Shown here one piece after another: positions 8,783 to 16,506 of a stretch of 64,000 bases of DNA; within the stretch, counting starts at the first letter, position 1; the number at the start of each line of letters is the position of its first letter. The DNA is taken from NCBI GenBank assembly GCA_002482645.1, contig DLGJ01000005.1, positions 84,730 through 148,729 of the forward strand. Reading direction: 5' to 3'. This DNA comes from Hyphomicrobiaceae bacterium UBA7697 (GTDB lineage Bacteria; Pseudomonadota; Alphaproteobacteria; Rhizobiales; Methyloligellaceae). The position numbers were made by a program, and so were the translations under genes. A model generated the notes under the pieces. The model saw only the letters and a list, made by a program, of their open reading frames with translations, was not told the origin of the DNA and searched no databases.

Positions 8783-10318
8783 CTAGGCAGCCATTTTGGC
8801 ACGGCGCAACGTCTCGCCGCGATAGCTCAGCGCCTCGGCGATATGGATGCGGGAGACCGTTCCGGCCCCGTCGAGATCGGCGAGTGTCCGCGCCACGCGC
8901 AAGGTCCGATGATAGCCGCGTGCGCTCAAGGAGAGGGTCTCGGCCGCGTTCCGCAGCAAGGCAAGACCCTCGGCGTCCGGAGCCGCGACCTCCTCCAGCA
9001 CGGCGCCGTCGGCTTGCGCGTTGGTCCGCAGACGCGCGAGGCCGAACCGCCGGTAGCGGTCCGTCTGGATCGTCCGCGCCGCCGCGACGCGGGCCCGCAC
9101 CTCGGCGCTGCCTTCCGTGGGGCGCGGCAGGACGAGGTCCGCGGCCGTAACGGCGGGCACCTCGATCTGCAGGTCGATACGGTCGAGCAACGGGCCGGAG
9201 ATACGCGCCTGATAGCGCTCGGCGCAGGATTGCCCTTGACGGCACGCATGGCCCGGCTCGCCCGCGTGGCCGCAGCGGCATGGGTTCATGGCGGCGACAA
9301 GCTGGATGCGGGAGGGGTAGGCGATGCGGTGATTGGCGCGCGCGATCACGGTCTCGCCGCTCTCGAGCGGCTGGCGCAACGCGTCGAGCACCTGCGGATT
9401 GAACTCCGGCAATTCGTCGAGGAAGAGAACGCCGAGATGGGCCAGCGCCGCTTCGCCGGGGCGCGGGCGCGTACCGCCGCCGACAAGCGCCGCCATGCTC
9501 GCCGAGTGATGGGGCGCGCGGAAAGGCCGGTTGCGCCCGATGCGCCCGCCCGCGAGATCGCCCGCTAAGCTGCGGATCATACTGACTTCGAGCATCTCAG
9601 CGGGCGCCAACGGTGGCAGGATCGATGGCAAGCGCTTGGCCAGCATGGATTTTCCGGAACCCGGCGGTCCCACCATGAGGAAATGATGACCGCCCGCGGC
9701 GGCGACTTCGAGGGCGCGCTTCGCCGTCTCCTGCCCCTTGATGTCGGCGAGGTCCGGCATCGCCTCGTCTTCCGGCTCCAAATTGGGTTCCGGCCGCCGC
9801 AAGATCTGAAGGCCCTTGAAATGGTTGATCAGCTGCAGGAGATCGCCGGGCGCGAGAATGGGCATGTCCGCCGCCGCCCACGCGGCCTCGGCCCCGCAAG
9901 GTCCGGGGCAGATCAGCCCCTTGTCCATCGCGTTGGCTCCGATGGCCGCCGGCAGGGCGCCGGCAATCGCGGCGATGGACCCGTCAAGGGCGAGCTCGCC
10001 GAGCACGCAATGACTTTCGACGGCATCGGGCGCGATGGCCCCGGCCGCCGCCATGACCCCAAGAGCAATGGGCAGGTCGTAATGGCTGCCTTCCTTCGGG
10101 AGATCGGCGGGGGCGAGGTTCACGGTGATGCGCTTCGGCGGCAGCGCGAGCCCGATGGCGTTCAGCGCGCCGCGCACTCTCTCGCGGCTCTCGGCGACCG
10201 CCTTGTCGGGCAATCCGACGACGGTGAAGGCGGGGAGCCCGGAGCTGATCTGAACTTGAACGTCCACCGCGCGGGCCTCGATGCCCTCGAACGCCATCGT
10301 CGTCACCCGCGCGAACAT
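8783..10318 (-). CDS. comM: YifB/ComM family Mg-chelatase-like AAA ATPase
   Basis: A 511-residue hexameric ATPase. ComM promotes branch migration during recombination of incoming DNA in transformation. Domains in order: a lon-type N-terminal fold (FEGIEARAVDVQVQISSGLPAF and VVGLPDKAVAESRERVR), the Mg-chelatase AAA core with Walker A GPPGSGKSM (Lys223), Walker B LFLDELPEF, the zinc-like cluster NPCRCGHAGEPGHACRQG, the RISGPLLDRIDL arginine-finger region, and the C-terminal helical lid LSARGYHRTLRVARTLADL. Start ATG at 10318. A LexA-type box lies 60 nt upstream. It is transcribed divergently from the small 2TM gene. Confidence 0.93.
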   Translation of the reverse strand: MFARVTTMAFEGIEARAVDVQVQISSGLPAFTVVGLPDKAVAESRERVRGALNAIGLALPPKRITVNLAPADLPKEGSHYDLPIALGVMAAAGAIAPDAVESHCVLGELALDGSIAAIAGALPAAIGANAMDKGLICPGPCGAEAAWAAADMPILAPGDLLQLINHFKGLQILRRPEPNLEPEDEAMPDLADIKGQETAKRALEVAAAGGHHFLMVGPPGSGKSMLAKRLPSILPPLAPAEMLEVSMIRSLAGDLAGGRIGRNRPFRAPHHSASMAALVGGGTRPRPGEAALAHLGVLFLDELPEFNPQVLDALRQPLESGETVIARANHRIAYPSRIQLVAAMNPCRCGHAGEPGHACRQGQSCAERYQARISGPLLDRIDLQIEVPAVTAADLVLPRPTEGSAEVRARVAAARTIQTDRYRRFGLARLRTNAQADGAVLEEVAAPDAEGLALLRNAAETLSLSARGYHRTLRVARTLADLDGAGTVSRIHIAEALSYRGETLRRAKMAA

Positions 10319-10377
10319 GCTCCAACCCCCGTTTGACCGATTGCAGCAATGCTATCTGAACGTGTGCGGAGGCGCAA

Positions 10378-10392
10378 GAACAATAAGAGAAC
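10378..10392. promoter_or_regulatory. Candidate LexA (SOS) box upstream of comM, GAAC-N7-GAAC
   Basis: GAACAATAAGAGAAC matches the direct-repeat SOS operator used by alphaproteobacterial LexA (GAAC-N7-GAAC, or GTTC-N7-GTTC on the other strand), and the flanking and inner bases (AA before, ATAAGA inside, AAA after) also resemble that consensus. It is 60 nt upstream of comM and 48 nt upstream of the divergent 2TM gene. About two such spaced pairs are expected by chance in 64 kb, so position and flanks carry the weight. Confidence 0.55.
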
Positions 10393-10439
10393 AAACGCCA
10401 GGTCTGCCAATTCCGGCGCGATCGTGTTTGTCTTCGCCA

Positions 10440-10643
10440 ATGAAGAAAGATTCGATCCCGCTCGGGTTCTTGATCCACGCAGGCGTCTATTTGGCAGTCG
10501 TGGGACTCTGTGCCGCTTTGGCCCTGTCCCACGACCCGCCGCGGCATTGGTTCGTGTGGGTGGCGGCAGGCTGGGGCATCGGGCTTGGGGCGCACGCCCT
10601 GGCCGTTTGGCGCAGTCGTACGAGACAGCGGAAAACGACCTAG
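10440..10643 (+). CDS. Small 2TM-domain membrane protein
   Basis: A 67-residue protein with two hydrophobic segments (about residues 7-25 and 33-52), a pattern like the 2TM domain family, and a basic tail ending in RSRTRQRKTT. Start chosen at ATG 10440 because the longer ORF from 10281 runs back into comM and has no family-like sequence; the ribosome site is weak. Its stop overlaps the gshB stop by four bases (convergent). Function unknown; such domains often sit beside sensor or metabolic domains but here it stands alone. Confidence 0.6.
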   Translation: MKKDSIPLGFLIHAGVYLAVVGLCAALALSHDPPRHWFVWVAAGWGIGLGAHALAVWRSRTRQRKTT

Positions 10644-11587
10644 CGCGCGTCCACCTTCGTCTCGATCACGTCCCAGATCATGGCGGCGATGTCGTTGCCG
10701 CCGAACGCCTTCACCTGGCGGATGCCGGTGGGCGAGGTGACGTTGATCTCGGTGAGATAGTCGCCGATCACGTCGATGCCGGTGAAGATGAGGCCGCGCT
10801 TCTTGAGTTCCGGCCCGAGCCTTGCGCAGATCTCCTCCTCGCGCGGGGTCAAGGTCGTGGCCTTGGCGGTGCCGCCCACATGCAGGTTCGAGCGCGTCTC
10901 GTCCGCCGCCGGAACGCGATTGATGGCGCCGGCCACGTCGCCGTCGACGAGGATGATGCGCTTGTCGCCCGCGCGCACGTCCGGCAGATAGCGCTGCACC
11001 ATGATCGGCTCGCGGAAGGTCTGGCCGAGCAGTTCGATCAGCGAATTGAGATTGGTGTCGCCCTCGGCGATGCGGAAGATCGCCGCGCCGCCATTGCCGT
11101 AGAGCGGTTTGACCACGATGTCCTTGTGCTCGGCGCGGAAGGCGCGGATCTCGTCCGGCGAGCGGGTCACGAGCGTCGGCGGCATCAGGTCGAGGAAGTC
11201 CAGCACGAACACCTTCTCCGGCGCATTCCGGACCGAAGCCGGATCGTTGACCACGAGCGTTCCGGGCTGCAGCCGCTCCAGCAGATGCGTCGTGGTGATA
11301 TAGGCCATGTCGAAGGGCGGGTCCTGGCGGAGCTGGACCACGTCGAACTCCGCGAGGTCGACGCTGCGCGGATGCGCGAGCCGGTAATGATCGCCCGGCT
11401 TGTCCTCGACCGTGAGGCTGTGTCCATGGGCGATCAGCTTTCCGTCCTTCAGCGAGAGATCGGACGGGGTGTAGTAGAACACGTCATGGCCGCGCCCTTG
11501 CGCCTCCAACAGAAGCGCGAAGGTGGAATCCCCGTTGATATCGATCCGCTCGATCGGGTCCATTTGAAAAGCGACTTTGAGAGCCAT
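10640..11587 (-). CDS. gshB: Glutathione synthetase
   Basis: Cytosolic ATP-grasp ligase that joins gamma-glutamylcysteine to glycine, the last step of glutathione synthesis. The 315-residue length is normal. Family signatures: FQMDPIERIDINGDSTFALLLEAQ at the N-terminus, VNDPASVRNAPEKVFVLDF, the ATP-grasp lysine in DIVVKPLYGNGGAAIF, YLPDVRAGDKRIILVDGDVAGAINR, and the metal-binding end GIDVIGDYLTEINVTSPTGIRQ. Good ribosome site AAAGGAACTC before ATG 11587. Glutathione links it to the GST-like and MAPEG proteins elsewhere in the window. Confidence 0.97.
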   Translation of the reverse strand: MALKVAFQMDPIERIDINGDSTFALLLEAQGRGHDVFYYTPSDLSLKDGKLIAHGHSLTVEDKPGDHYRLAHPRSVDLAEFDVVQLRQDPPFDMAYITTTHLLERLQPGTLVVNDPASVRNAPEKVFVLDFLDLMPPTLVTRSPDEIRAFRAEHKDIVVKPLYGNGGAAIFRIAEGDTNLNSLIELLGQTFREPIMVQRYLPDVRAGDKRIILVDGDVAGAINRVPAADETRSNLHVGGTAKATTLTPREEEICARLGPELKKRGLIFTGIDVIGDYLTEINVTSPTGIRQVKAFGGNDIAAMIWDVIETKVDAR

Positions 11588-11620
11588 GAGTTCCTTTCCG
11601 GCGCGTTGTCCAGTTCAGCC

Positions 11621-11719
11621 TCGTCATGCCCGGACTTGGTCCGGGCATCCAGGCCATGACCGTCCAGATTGTCGAAGTGCTAGTGGAATGGATTGCCGGG
11701 TCAAGCCCGGCAATGACGA
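11621..11719. repeat. REP/BIME-like intergenic palindromic element, copy A
   Basis: Two mirror hairpins: TGCCCGGAC-ttg-GTCCGGGCA and TTGCCGGG-tcaa-GCCCGGCAA, bounded by CGTCAT and ATGACG. It fills most of the gap between gshB and the PNPOx gene. Two related copies lie at 26720-26815 and 26877-26973. Similar GTCATGCCCGG...CCGGGTCAAGCCCGGCAATGAC elements are common in rhizobial genomes. Confidence 0.85.
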
Positions 11720-11753
11720 CTCTTTGCGGACCCGGCGTCAAACGGGAAATGGG

Positions 11754-12413
11754 TCAGGCGTTCTCGTCACCACGGAACACCCGGGCCATCCACTCGTCCT
11801 GGGTGATCTGGCCCGCCTTTTCGACGGCCGCGGTCTCGTCCGGGCGCAACACGTCCTCGAAGCCTTCGATGCGTTTCCATTCGCAAAGCGGGGTCTCCGC
11901 GCCGGCCCGCGGAACGTAGCGAGACGCCGCCACCTTGTCGTAGCGGTGCACATAGCGGGGACAGTTCATCCAGACATCCGAGACGGCGACGCGCACCGCG
12001 AGCTGTGCCTCCTTGAATAGGTCTACTTCGGGACCGTCCATGACGATCTCGGCCCTGCCTTGAAGCCGCAACCGGAACGGGCGATCGAAGGCGATGAACA
12101 GCATGCCGATCTCGGGATGCGCGTTGATATTGCCCATCGACAGGTACATGCCGTTGCCGTCGTAGCTGGGAAAAGCGATCGCGGCCGGATTGAGCACCTT
12201 CACGAGTCCCGGAGCGCCGCCCTTATAGGACACGGTCGGCCGTCCCCGGTGGTCGACCGTCGCCAGGAAGAACATGTCGCGGCTTTCGATGAAGGCCTTC
12301 GCCGCCTCGTCGATCCCGGTCTGCGCCGCGACCTGCTCGATGCGGTCCGCCATCTTGCGGCTCTCGAAATGATCTTGAAGTTCCCGGTGCTGAGGTCCGA
12401 ATAGCCGGCTCAT
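11754..12413 (-). CDS. Pyridoxamine 5'-phosphate oxidase-like FMN-binding protein
   Basis: A 219-residue split-barrel flavin protein. The core MFFLATVDHRGRPTVSYKGGAPGLVKVL near residue 46 and the following YLSMGNINAHPEIGMLFI and RLRLQGRAEIV strands match the PNPOx-like group in which the beta barrel binds FMN. It is not the vitamin B6 enzyme PdxH, whose C-terminal signature is lacking. C-terminal half has NCPRYVHRYDK, seen in the relatives that have an extended tail. Start ATG 12413 is preceded by GGGAGGA; the longer ORF to 12563 would run over yraN. Substrate unknown. Confidence 0.8.
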   Translation of the reverse strand: MSRLFGPQHRELQDHFESRKMADRIEQVAAQTGIDEAAKAFIESRDMFFLATVDHRGRPTVSYKGGAPGLVKVLNPAAIAFPSYDGNGMYLSMGNINAHPEIGMLFIAFDRPFRLRLQGRAEIVMDGPEVDLFKEAQLAVRVAVSDVWMNCPRYVHRYDKVAASRYVPRAGAETPLCEWKRIEGFEDVLRPDETAAVEKAGQITQDEWMARVFRGDENA

Positions 12414-12477
12414 CGAAAATCCTCCCATTGCGCCTTTTGAGCCAGACGCTAGCCGCTCCGGCGAACACGCGCCACAC

Positions 12478-12837
12478 TCAAAGAGGAAAGGCATTCTCGA
12501 TATGCCGGGGCCACGACCAGGGCGCCGCAAGAACGACGTCGAAAGCGATGTCGTGACCGGCATAGTTCGGGTGGCTGGCCAGCCAATATTGCGCCGCCCG
12601 GACGATGCGGCGCTTCTGCTTCGCCGTCACGGCGAATGCGGCTTCGTCTTGCGTCCTGCGGCGTTTCACCTCCACGAAGGCGAGGCGCTGGCCGCGCGTG
12701 GCGATGAGGTCGATCTCGCCCACGGGCGAACGGTAGCGCCGCGCCACGATGCGATAGCCCTTCAGGCGATAGAGGCAGGCGGCGAGCGTCTCCGCCATGA
12801 TCCCGTCATGATAAGCCTTGCGCCGCGCACGGCTCAT
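12478..12837 (-). CDS. yraN: YraN family (UPF0102) nuclease-like protein
   Basis: A 119-residue protein with the PD-(D/E)XK nuclease-like core: GEIDLIATRGQRLAFVEVKRRR holds the Asp and the Glu-x-Lys. Family members are small, cytosolic and of unsettled function, possibly in nucleic acid processing. Its ATG overlaps the rsmI stop by four bases (ATGA), so it is translationally coupled to rsmI, the common arrangement in Proteobacteria. Confidence 0.92.
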   Translation of the reverse strand: MSRARRKAYHDGIMAETLAACLYRLKGYRIVARRYRSPVGEIDLIATRGQRLAFVEVKRRRTQDEAAFAVTAKQKRRIVRAAQYWLASHPNYAGHDIAFDVVLAAPWSWPRHIENAFPL

Positions 12838-13757
12838 GGCGCGCCGTTCTTGGTGAGCGCGAGGCCCAGTTCGTAGACGCGCGCACGTTTCACGCCGCGT
12901 GCCTCGGTGACGGCGCGCACGGCGTCGCGGAAGCTCATGGTTTGCAGCGCGGCCCTCAAGTCCTCCGTAAGGCGCGCATCGTCCACCTCCGCCGCCTCGG
13001 CGCTCGGGGGCGCAACGACGACCGCGATCTCGCCCTTGAGGGACTGGCCTTCGATCTCCGCCGCCAAAGTGTCGAGCGTGCCCCGATAAAGCGTCTCATG
13101 CAGCTTCGTCAGCTCGCGCGCGACCACGGCCTCGCGCGGCCCTAGCACCTCCGCCATGTCGGCGAGACTCTTGGCAAGGCGCGGCCCGGTCTCGAAGAAC
13201 ACGAGCGTGGCGGGTGTGTCTTTCAAGGCCGCCAGGCGGGATTGGCGGGGGCCGGATTTCGGCGCCAGGAATCCGGCGAACAGGAAGGTGTCGGTCGGGA
13301 GGCCTGCGCTCGTCAGCGCCGCGAGTGCCGCCGAAGGGCCGGGGATGCTCGTCACGGTCAGACCTTTGTCGAGCGCATCACGCACCAGCTTGTAGCCGGG
13401 ATCGGAGATCAGCGGCGTCCCGGCATCGGAGATCAGCGCGACGGCATAGCCGGCCTCGATCCGCGCAAGCAGGCGCGGCCGCTCCCGCTCGGCGTTGTGC
13501 TCGTGATAGGGGATCAGCTCAGCATGGATGTTGAAGTGCGACAGCAATTTGCGGGAGTGCCGCGTATCCTCGGCGGCCACCAGCGGCGCACGGGCGAGGA
13601 CTGCGAGCGCCCGTAAGGAGATGTCGCCGAGATTGCCGATGGGCGTCGCGACGAGATAGAGCCCTGCCGCGAGCGGACGGTCGAGCAGTTCGGCCAGGGT
13701 CTCGCTGGCGCGGGCGATCGTTCTGGCATTGCCGTCGGAAGGGCCGGTGTCGTGCAC
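12834..13757 (-). CDS. rsmI: 16S rRNA (cytidine1402-2'-O)-methyltransferase RsmI
   Basis: Tetrapyrrole-methylase-fold enzyme that 2'-O-methylates C1402 in the ribosomal P site using SAM. Signatures: LYLVATPIGNLGDISLRAL near residue 33, AAEDTRHSRKLL, SDAGTPLISDPGYKLV, and the FLFAGFLAPKSGPRQSRL loop. 307 residues from a GTG at 13757; the first 30 residues are not conserved and the ribosome site is weak, so a slightly later start is possible. First gene of rsmI-yraN. Confidence 0.95.
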   Translation of the reverse strand: MHDTGPSDGNARTIARASETLAELLDRPLAAGLYLVATPIGNLGDISLRALAVLARAPLVAAEDTRHSRKLLSHFNIHAELIPYHEHNAERERPRLLARIEAGYAVALISDAGTPLISDPGYKLVRDALDKGLTVTSIPGPSAALAALTSAGLPTDTFLFAGFLAPKSGPRQSRLAALKDTPATLVFFETGPRLAKSLADMAEVLGPREAVVARELTKLHETLYRGTLDTLAAEIEGQSLKGEIAVVVAPPSAEAAEVDDARLTEDLRAALQTMSFRDAVRAVTEARGVKRARVYELGLALTKNGAP

Positions 13758-13832
13758 GGGGTCCGTTCTCGCTGGTTGAACCGCTTCGAGCCTCAGAGGT
13801 TAGGCGGATTCGGCCCCGCCCGCACCCAGCGC

Positions 13833-15032
13833 TCAGGCGGCAAGCTCGAGGATCAGCCGCTCCAAGACGACACGCCCCGAAGGCGTCGCCGTCAATCGCG
13901 TGCCGTTGCGGCGTAGTAGGCCTTCGGCGACGAAGGTCTCGATCAGCGCTTCGTCGAGGGCTGCGCCGCCCAGCGCGGCGAAACGGGCCATGTCCAGGCC
14001 TTCGACAAGGCGGAGTGCCATCAGGAGATATTCCTCCGCCGCTTCGCTCGCCGTCAGCGTTTCGTCGCTCGCGAGTCCGTGTCCTTGCACCTCCACCTGT
14101 TCAAGCCAGGCTTCGGGCAGCCGCAAGGTCGAAAGCGCGTGCCTCACACCATCTTGTGTGACGCGCGCATGCGCGCCCGCGCCGATACCGGCATAGTCGT
14201 GGCCGCGCCAATAAAGGAGGTTGTGACGGGATTCCGAACCGGGAACGGCGTGGTTGGAAATCTCGTAGGCCGGAAGGCCGGCGGCCTCGCAGACCTCCTG
14301 GGTCAGGAGATACATCGCCCGGGCGTCCTCGCTTTCCGGCGGCCGCAAACGCCCGGCCTCGTACAGCGCTGCGAACGGCGTCCCGTCCTCGATGGTGAGC
14401 TGGTAGAGCGAGAGATGATCGGCCGCGAAGCCGAGCGCGCGGGAGAGTTCGTCCTTCCAGGCGGCGCGCGATTGTCCTTCGCGCGCATAGATCAGGTCGA
14501 ACGACACGCGACCGAAGGTTTGCCGCGCGAGACGCAAGGCAGCCAGCGCTTCGTCAGCTGTGTGGAGGCGACCGAGAGCCGTCAGGCTGGCATCGTCCAG
14601 CGCCTGCACGCCGAGCGACAGGCGATTGACGCCGGCGGCCGCGTAGCCTCTGAAATTCGCGGCCTCGACGCTGGTGGGGTTGGCTTCGAGGGTAATCTCC
14701 GCGCCTCTGTCGAGCGTCCAATGAGAGGCGATGGCATCGAGGATCGCGCCCGTGATGCGCGGCGGCATCAGTGAGGGTGTGCCCCCGCCGAAAAAGACGC
14801 TTGTGACCGAGCGTCCCGCCGCGCGTTGCGCGAAATGAGAGAGCTCCCGCAGATAACCCGCTAGGAAGCGCTCCGCGTCGATCCCGCCATGGCGGACATG
14901 GGAGTTGAAATCGCAATAGGGGCATTTGGCCGCACAGAACGGCCAGTGGACGTAGACGCCGAATGGCTCTCCGCTGGACGTGGGTGTGCCCGTGCCTGCT
15001 TCAGCTCGCGTTTTCGTCTTCGTCTTCAGCAT
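13833..15032 (-). CDS. hemW: Radical SAM heme chaperone HemW
   Basis: Iron-sulfur protein that binds heme and delivers it to membrane enzymes; formerly annotated as coproporphyrinogen oxidase-like HemN. The radical SAM motif CAAKCPYCDF is near residue 33, with VHWPFC before it, GGGTPSLMP, and EANPTSVEA. A C-terminal HemN domain includes YWRGHDYAGIGAGAHAR. At 399 residues it is typical. Start ATG 15032 lies inside the end of rdgB (32-nt overlap), which suggests coupling in the rph-rdgB-hemW operon. It has CPYCDF as HemW proteins do. Confidence 0.94.
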   Translation of the reverse strand: MLKTKTKTRAEAGTGTPTSSGEPFGVYVHWPFCAAKCPYCDFNSHVRHGGIDAERFLAGYLRELSHFAQRAAGRSVTSVFFGGGTPSLMPPRITGAILDAIASHWTLDRGAEITLEANPTSVEAANFRGYAAAGVNRLSLGVQALDDASLTALGRLHTADEALAALRLARQTFGRVSFDLIYAREGQSRAAWKDELSRALGFAADHLSLYQLTIEDGTPFAALYEAGRLRPPESEDARAMYLLTQEVCEAAGLPAYEISNHAVPGSESRHNLLYWRGHDYAGIGAGAHARVTQDGVRHALSTLRLPEAWLEQVEVQGHGLASDETLTASEAAEEYLLMALRLVEGLDMARFAALGGAALDEALIETFVAEGLLRRNGTRLTATPSGRVVLERLILELAA

Positions 15033-15636
15033 AGGTCGCTTCGATCAGTTGCTCGAAGGCCCGCATACGGTGCGAGAGATCGTTCTTCAGTGCCGGGTCC
15101 ATCTCCCCGAACGTCTCCTCGTGCCCTTCAGGAACGAAGATGGGATCGTAGCCGAAACCGCGGTCTCCGCGCGGCGGCCAGGCGATGGCGCCGAACACGC
15201 GGCCCGTGAACACGGCGTCTTCGCTATTGGGCGCGGCCAGCGCGAGAGCACAGGTGAAATTCGCACGGCGAAAGCCGCCGCCGGTCGCCTCCAAGGCCTC
15301 GTATACCCGCTCCATGGCGTGGCCGAAATCCTTCTCCGGCCCGCCCCACCGGGCCGAGTGAATGCCGGGGTCGCCGCCGAGCGCCTCGACTTCGAGGCCG
15401 GAATCGTCGGCGATCGCCATCATGCCCGATCCGGCCGCCGCCGCATGGGCCTTCAGAAGCGCGTTGGCCTCGAAGGTCTCGCCGGTCTCCTCCGGCTCCG
15501 GCAAAGAGAGGCTTCCGGCCGAGACGCACTCGATTCCGAAGGGCTCGAACAAGTCCCCGAGCTCGCGCACCTTACCTTCATTGTGGCTCGCGACGACGAT
15601 CCTTGAACCGCGATGGAGGGCTCCGGGTCTCAGCAA
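15001..15636 (-). CDS. rdgB: RdgB/HAM1 family non-canonical purine NTP pyrophosphatase
   Basis: House-cleaning enzyme that hydrolyses XTP, ITP and dITP to monophosphates. 211 residues, with the substrate motif ASHNEGKVREL, ETFEANALLKA, ADDSGLEV, PGIHSARWGG and GFGYDPIFVPEG. The start is a TTG at 15636, with GAGGTGA just upstream (the TGA being the rph stop), so it is read immediately after rph. Part of the rph-rdgB-hemW operon, a conserved alphaproteobacterial order. Confidence 0.95.
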   Translation of the reverse strand: MLRPGALHRGSRIVVASHNEGKVRELGDLFEPFGIECVSAGSLSLPEPEETGETFEANALLKAHAAAAGSGMMAIADDSGLEVEALGGDPGIHSARWGGPEKDFGHAMERVYEALEATGGGFRRANFTCALALAAPNSEDAVFTGRVFGAIAWPPRGDRGFGYDPIFVPEGHEETFGEMDPALKNDLSHRMRAFEQLIEATYAEDEDENAS

Positions 15637-15645
15637 AGCGTCACC

Positions 15646-16359
15646 TCAGGCAATGGTCAGCTTCTGCAGTTCGACCAGCTGGCCGATGCCGGTGCGTGCC
15701 AGGCCCATCAGCGCATCGAACTTCTCCTGGCTGAACGGCTCGGTCTCGGCGGTGCCCTGAACCTCGACGATCCCGCCCTTGCCGGTCATGACGAAATTCG
15801 CGTCCGCGTCCGCTTCCGAATCCTCGGCATAGTCGAGGTCGAGCACGGGCTCTCCGCCATAGAGACCGCAGGACACCGCGGCTACGTGGTCCCGCAGAAC
15901 GCCGCCGGAGATCATGCTTCGGGCTTCCATCCACGCCAGCGCGTCGTGCAAGGCGACCCAGGCGCCCGTAATCGAGGCGGTGCGGGTGCCGCCATCGGCT
16001 TGCAGCACATCGCAGTCGACGACGATCTGCTTGTCCGGCATGGCGGCAAGGTTGGTCACCGCGCGCAACGAGCGCCCGATCAAGCGCTGGATTTCCTGCG
16101 TTCGCCCGGACTGCTTGCCGGAGGCCGCCTCGCGGCGCGTCCGGTCATGGGTGGAGCGCGGCAGCATGCCGTACTCCGCCGTGACCCAGCCACGTCCGGA
16201 ACCTTTCAGCCAGGGCGGAACGGTTTCGGCCACCGACGCGGTGCAAAGGACGTGGGTCTCGCCGAAGCGGACAAGGCATGAGCCTTCGGCATGGCGCGAG
16301 GTGGCGCGTTCCAGGCTGACGGGGCGCAACGCGTCGGGCGCGCGTTTGGAAGGGCGAAT
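15646..16359 (-). CDS. rph: Ribonuclease PH, probably initiated at a non-ATG (AUU or AUC) codon
   Basis: Phosphorolytic 3'-5' exoribonuclease that trims tRNA 3' ends. From the usual N-terminus (M)RPSKRAPDALRPV it is 237 residues, normal for the family, with GRGWVTAEYGMLPRST, the QEIQRLIGRSLRAV block and CDVLQADGGTRTASI. The codon in the initiator position is ATT (16359-16357), preceded by ATC. No ATG, GTG or TTG stands nearby; the nearest upstream ATG in frame (about 16465) would add 35 residues unlike RNase PH. A good Shine-Dalgarno AGGAG (16374-16370) sits 7 nt before ATC and 10 nt before ATT. I read this as a rare AUU/AUC start; a sequencing error is the main alternative. Head of rph-rdgB-hemW. 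Confidence 0.93.
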   Translation of the reverse strand: MRPSKRAPDALRPVSLERATSRHAEGSCLVRFGETHVLCTASVAETVPPWLKGSGRGWVTAEYGMLPRSTHDRTRREAASGKQSGRTQEIQRLIGRSLRAVTNLAAMPDKQIVVDCDVLQADGGTRTASITGAWVALHDALAWMEARSMISGGVLRDHVAAVSCGLYGGEPVLDLDYAEDSEADADANFVMTGKGGIVEVQGTAETEPFSQEKFDALMGLARTGIGQLVELQKLTIA

Positions 16360-16374
16360 GATGACGGTACTCCT
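16357..16374 (-). promoter_or_regulatory. Ribosome binding site and rare start codon of rph
   Basis: Minus strand AGGAG (16374-16370), seven bases, then ATC ATT CGC. This pattern decides the start of rph: a strong site is aimed at an AUC or AUU codon rather than any canonical initiator. Confidence 0.6.
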
Positions 16375-16506
16375 GGCGAATGGCGTTGAAGCCGCGCACC
16401 CTAGAGGACGCGTTCCGGCGGGAAAAGCCCTTTCCCCAGAGGACGCCCCCCAAAGGACGTCTGGCATGCTCTTGTGCGCGCGATGGCGAAAAGCTAGGAC
16501 CCTTCG

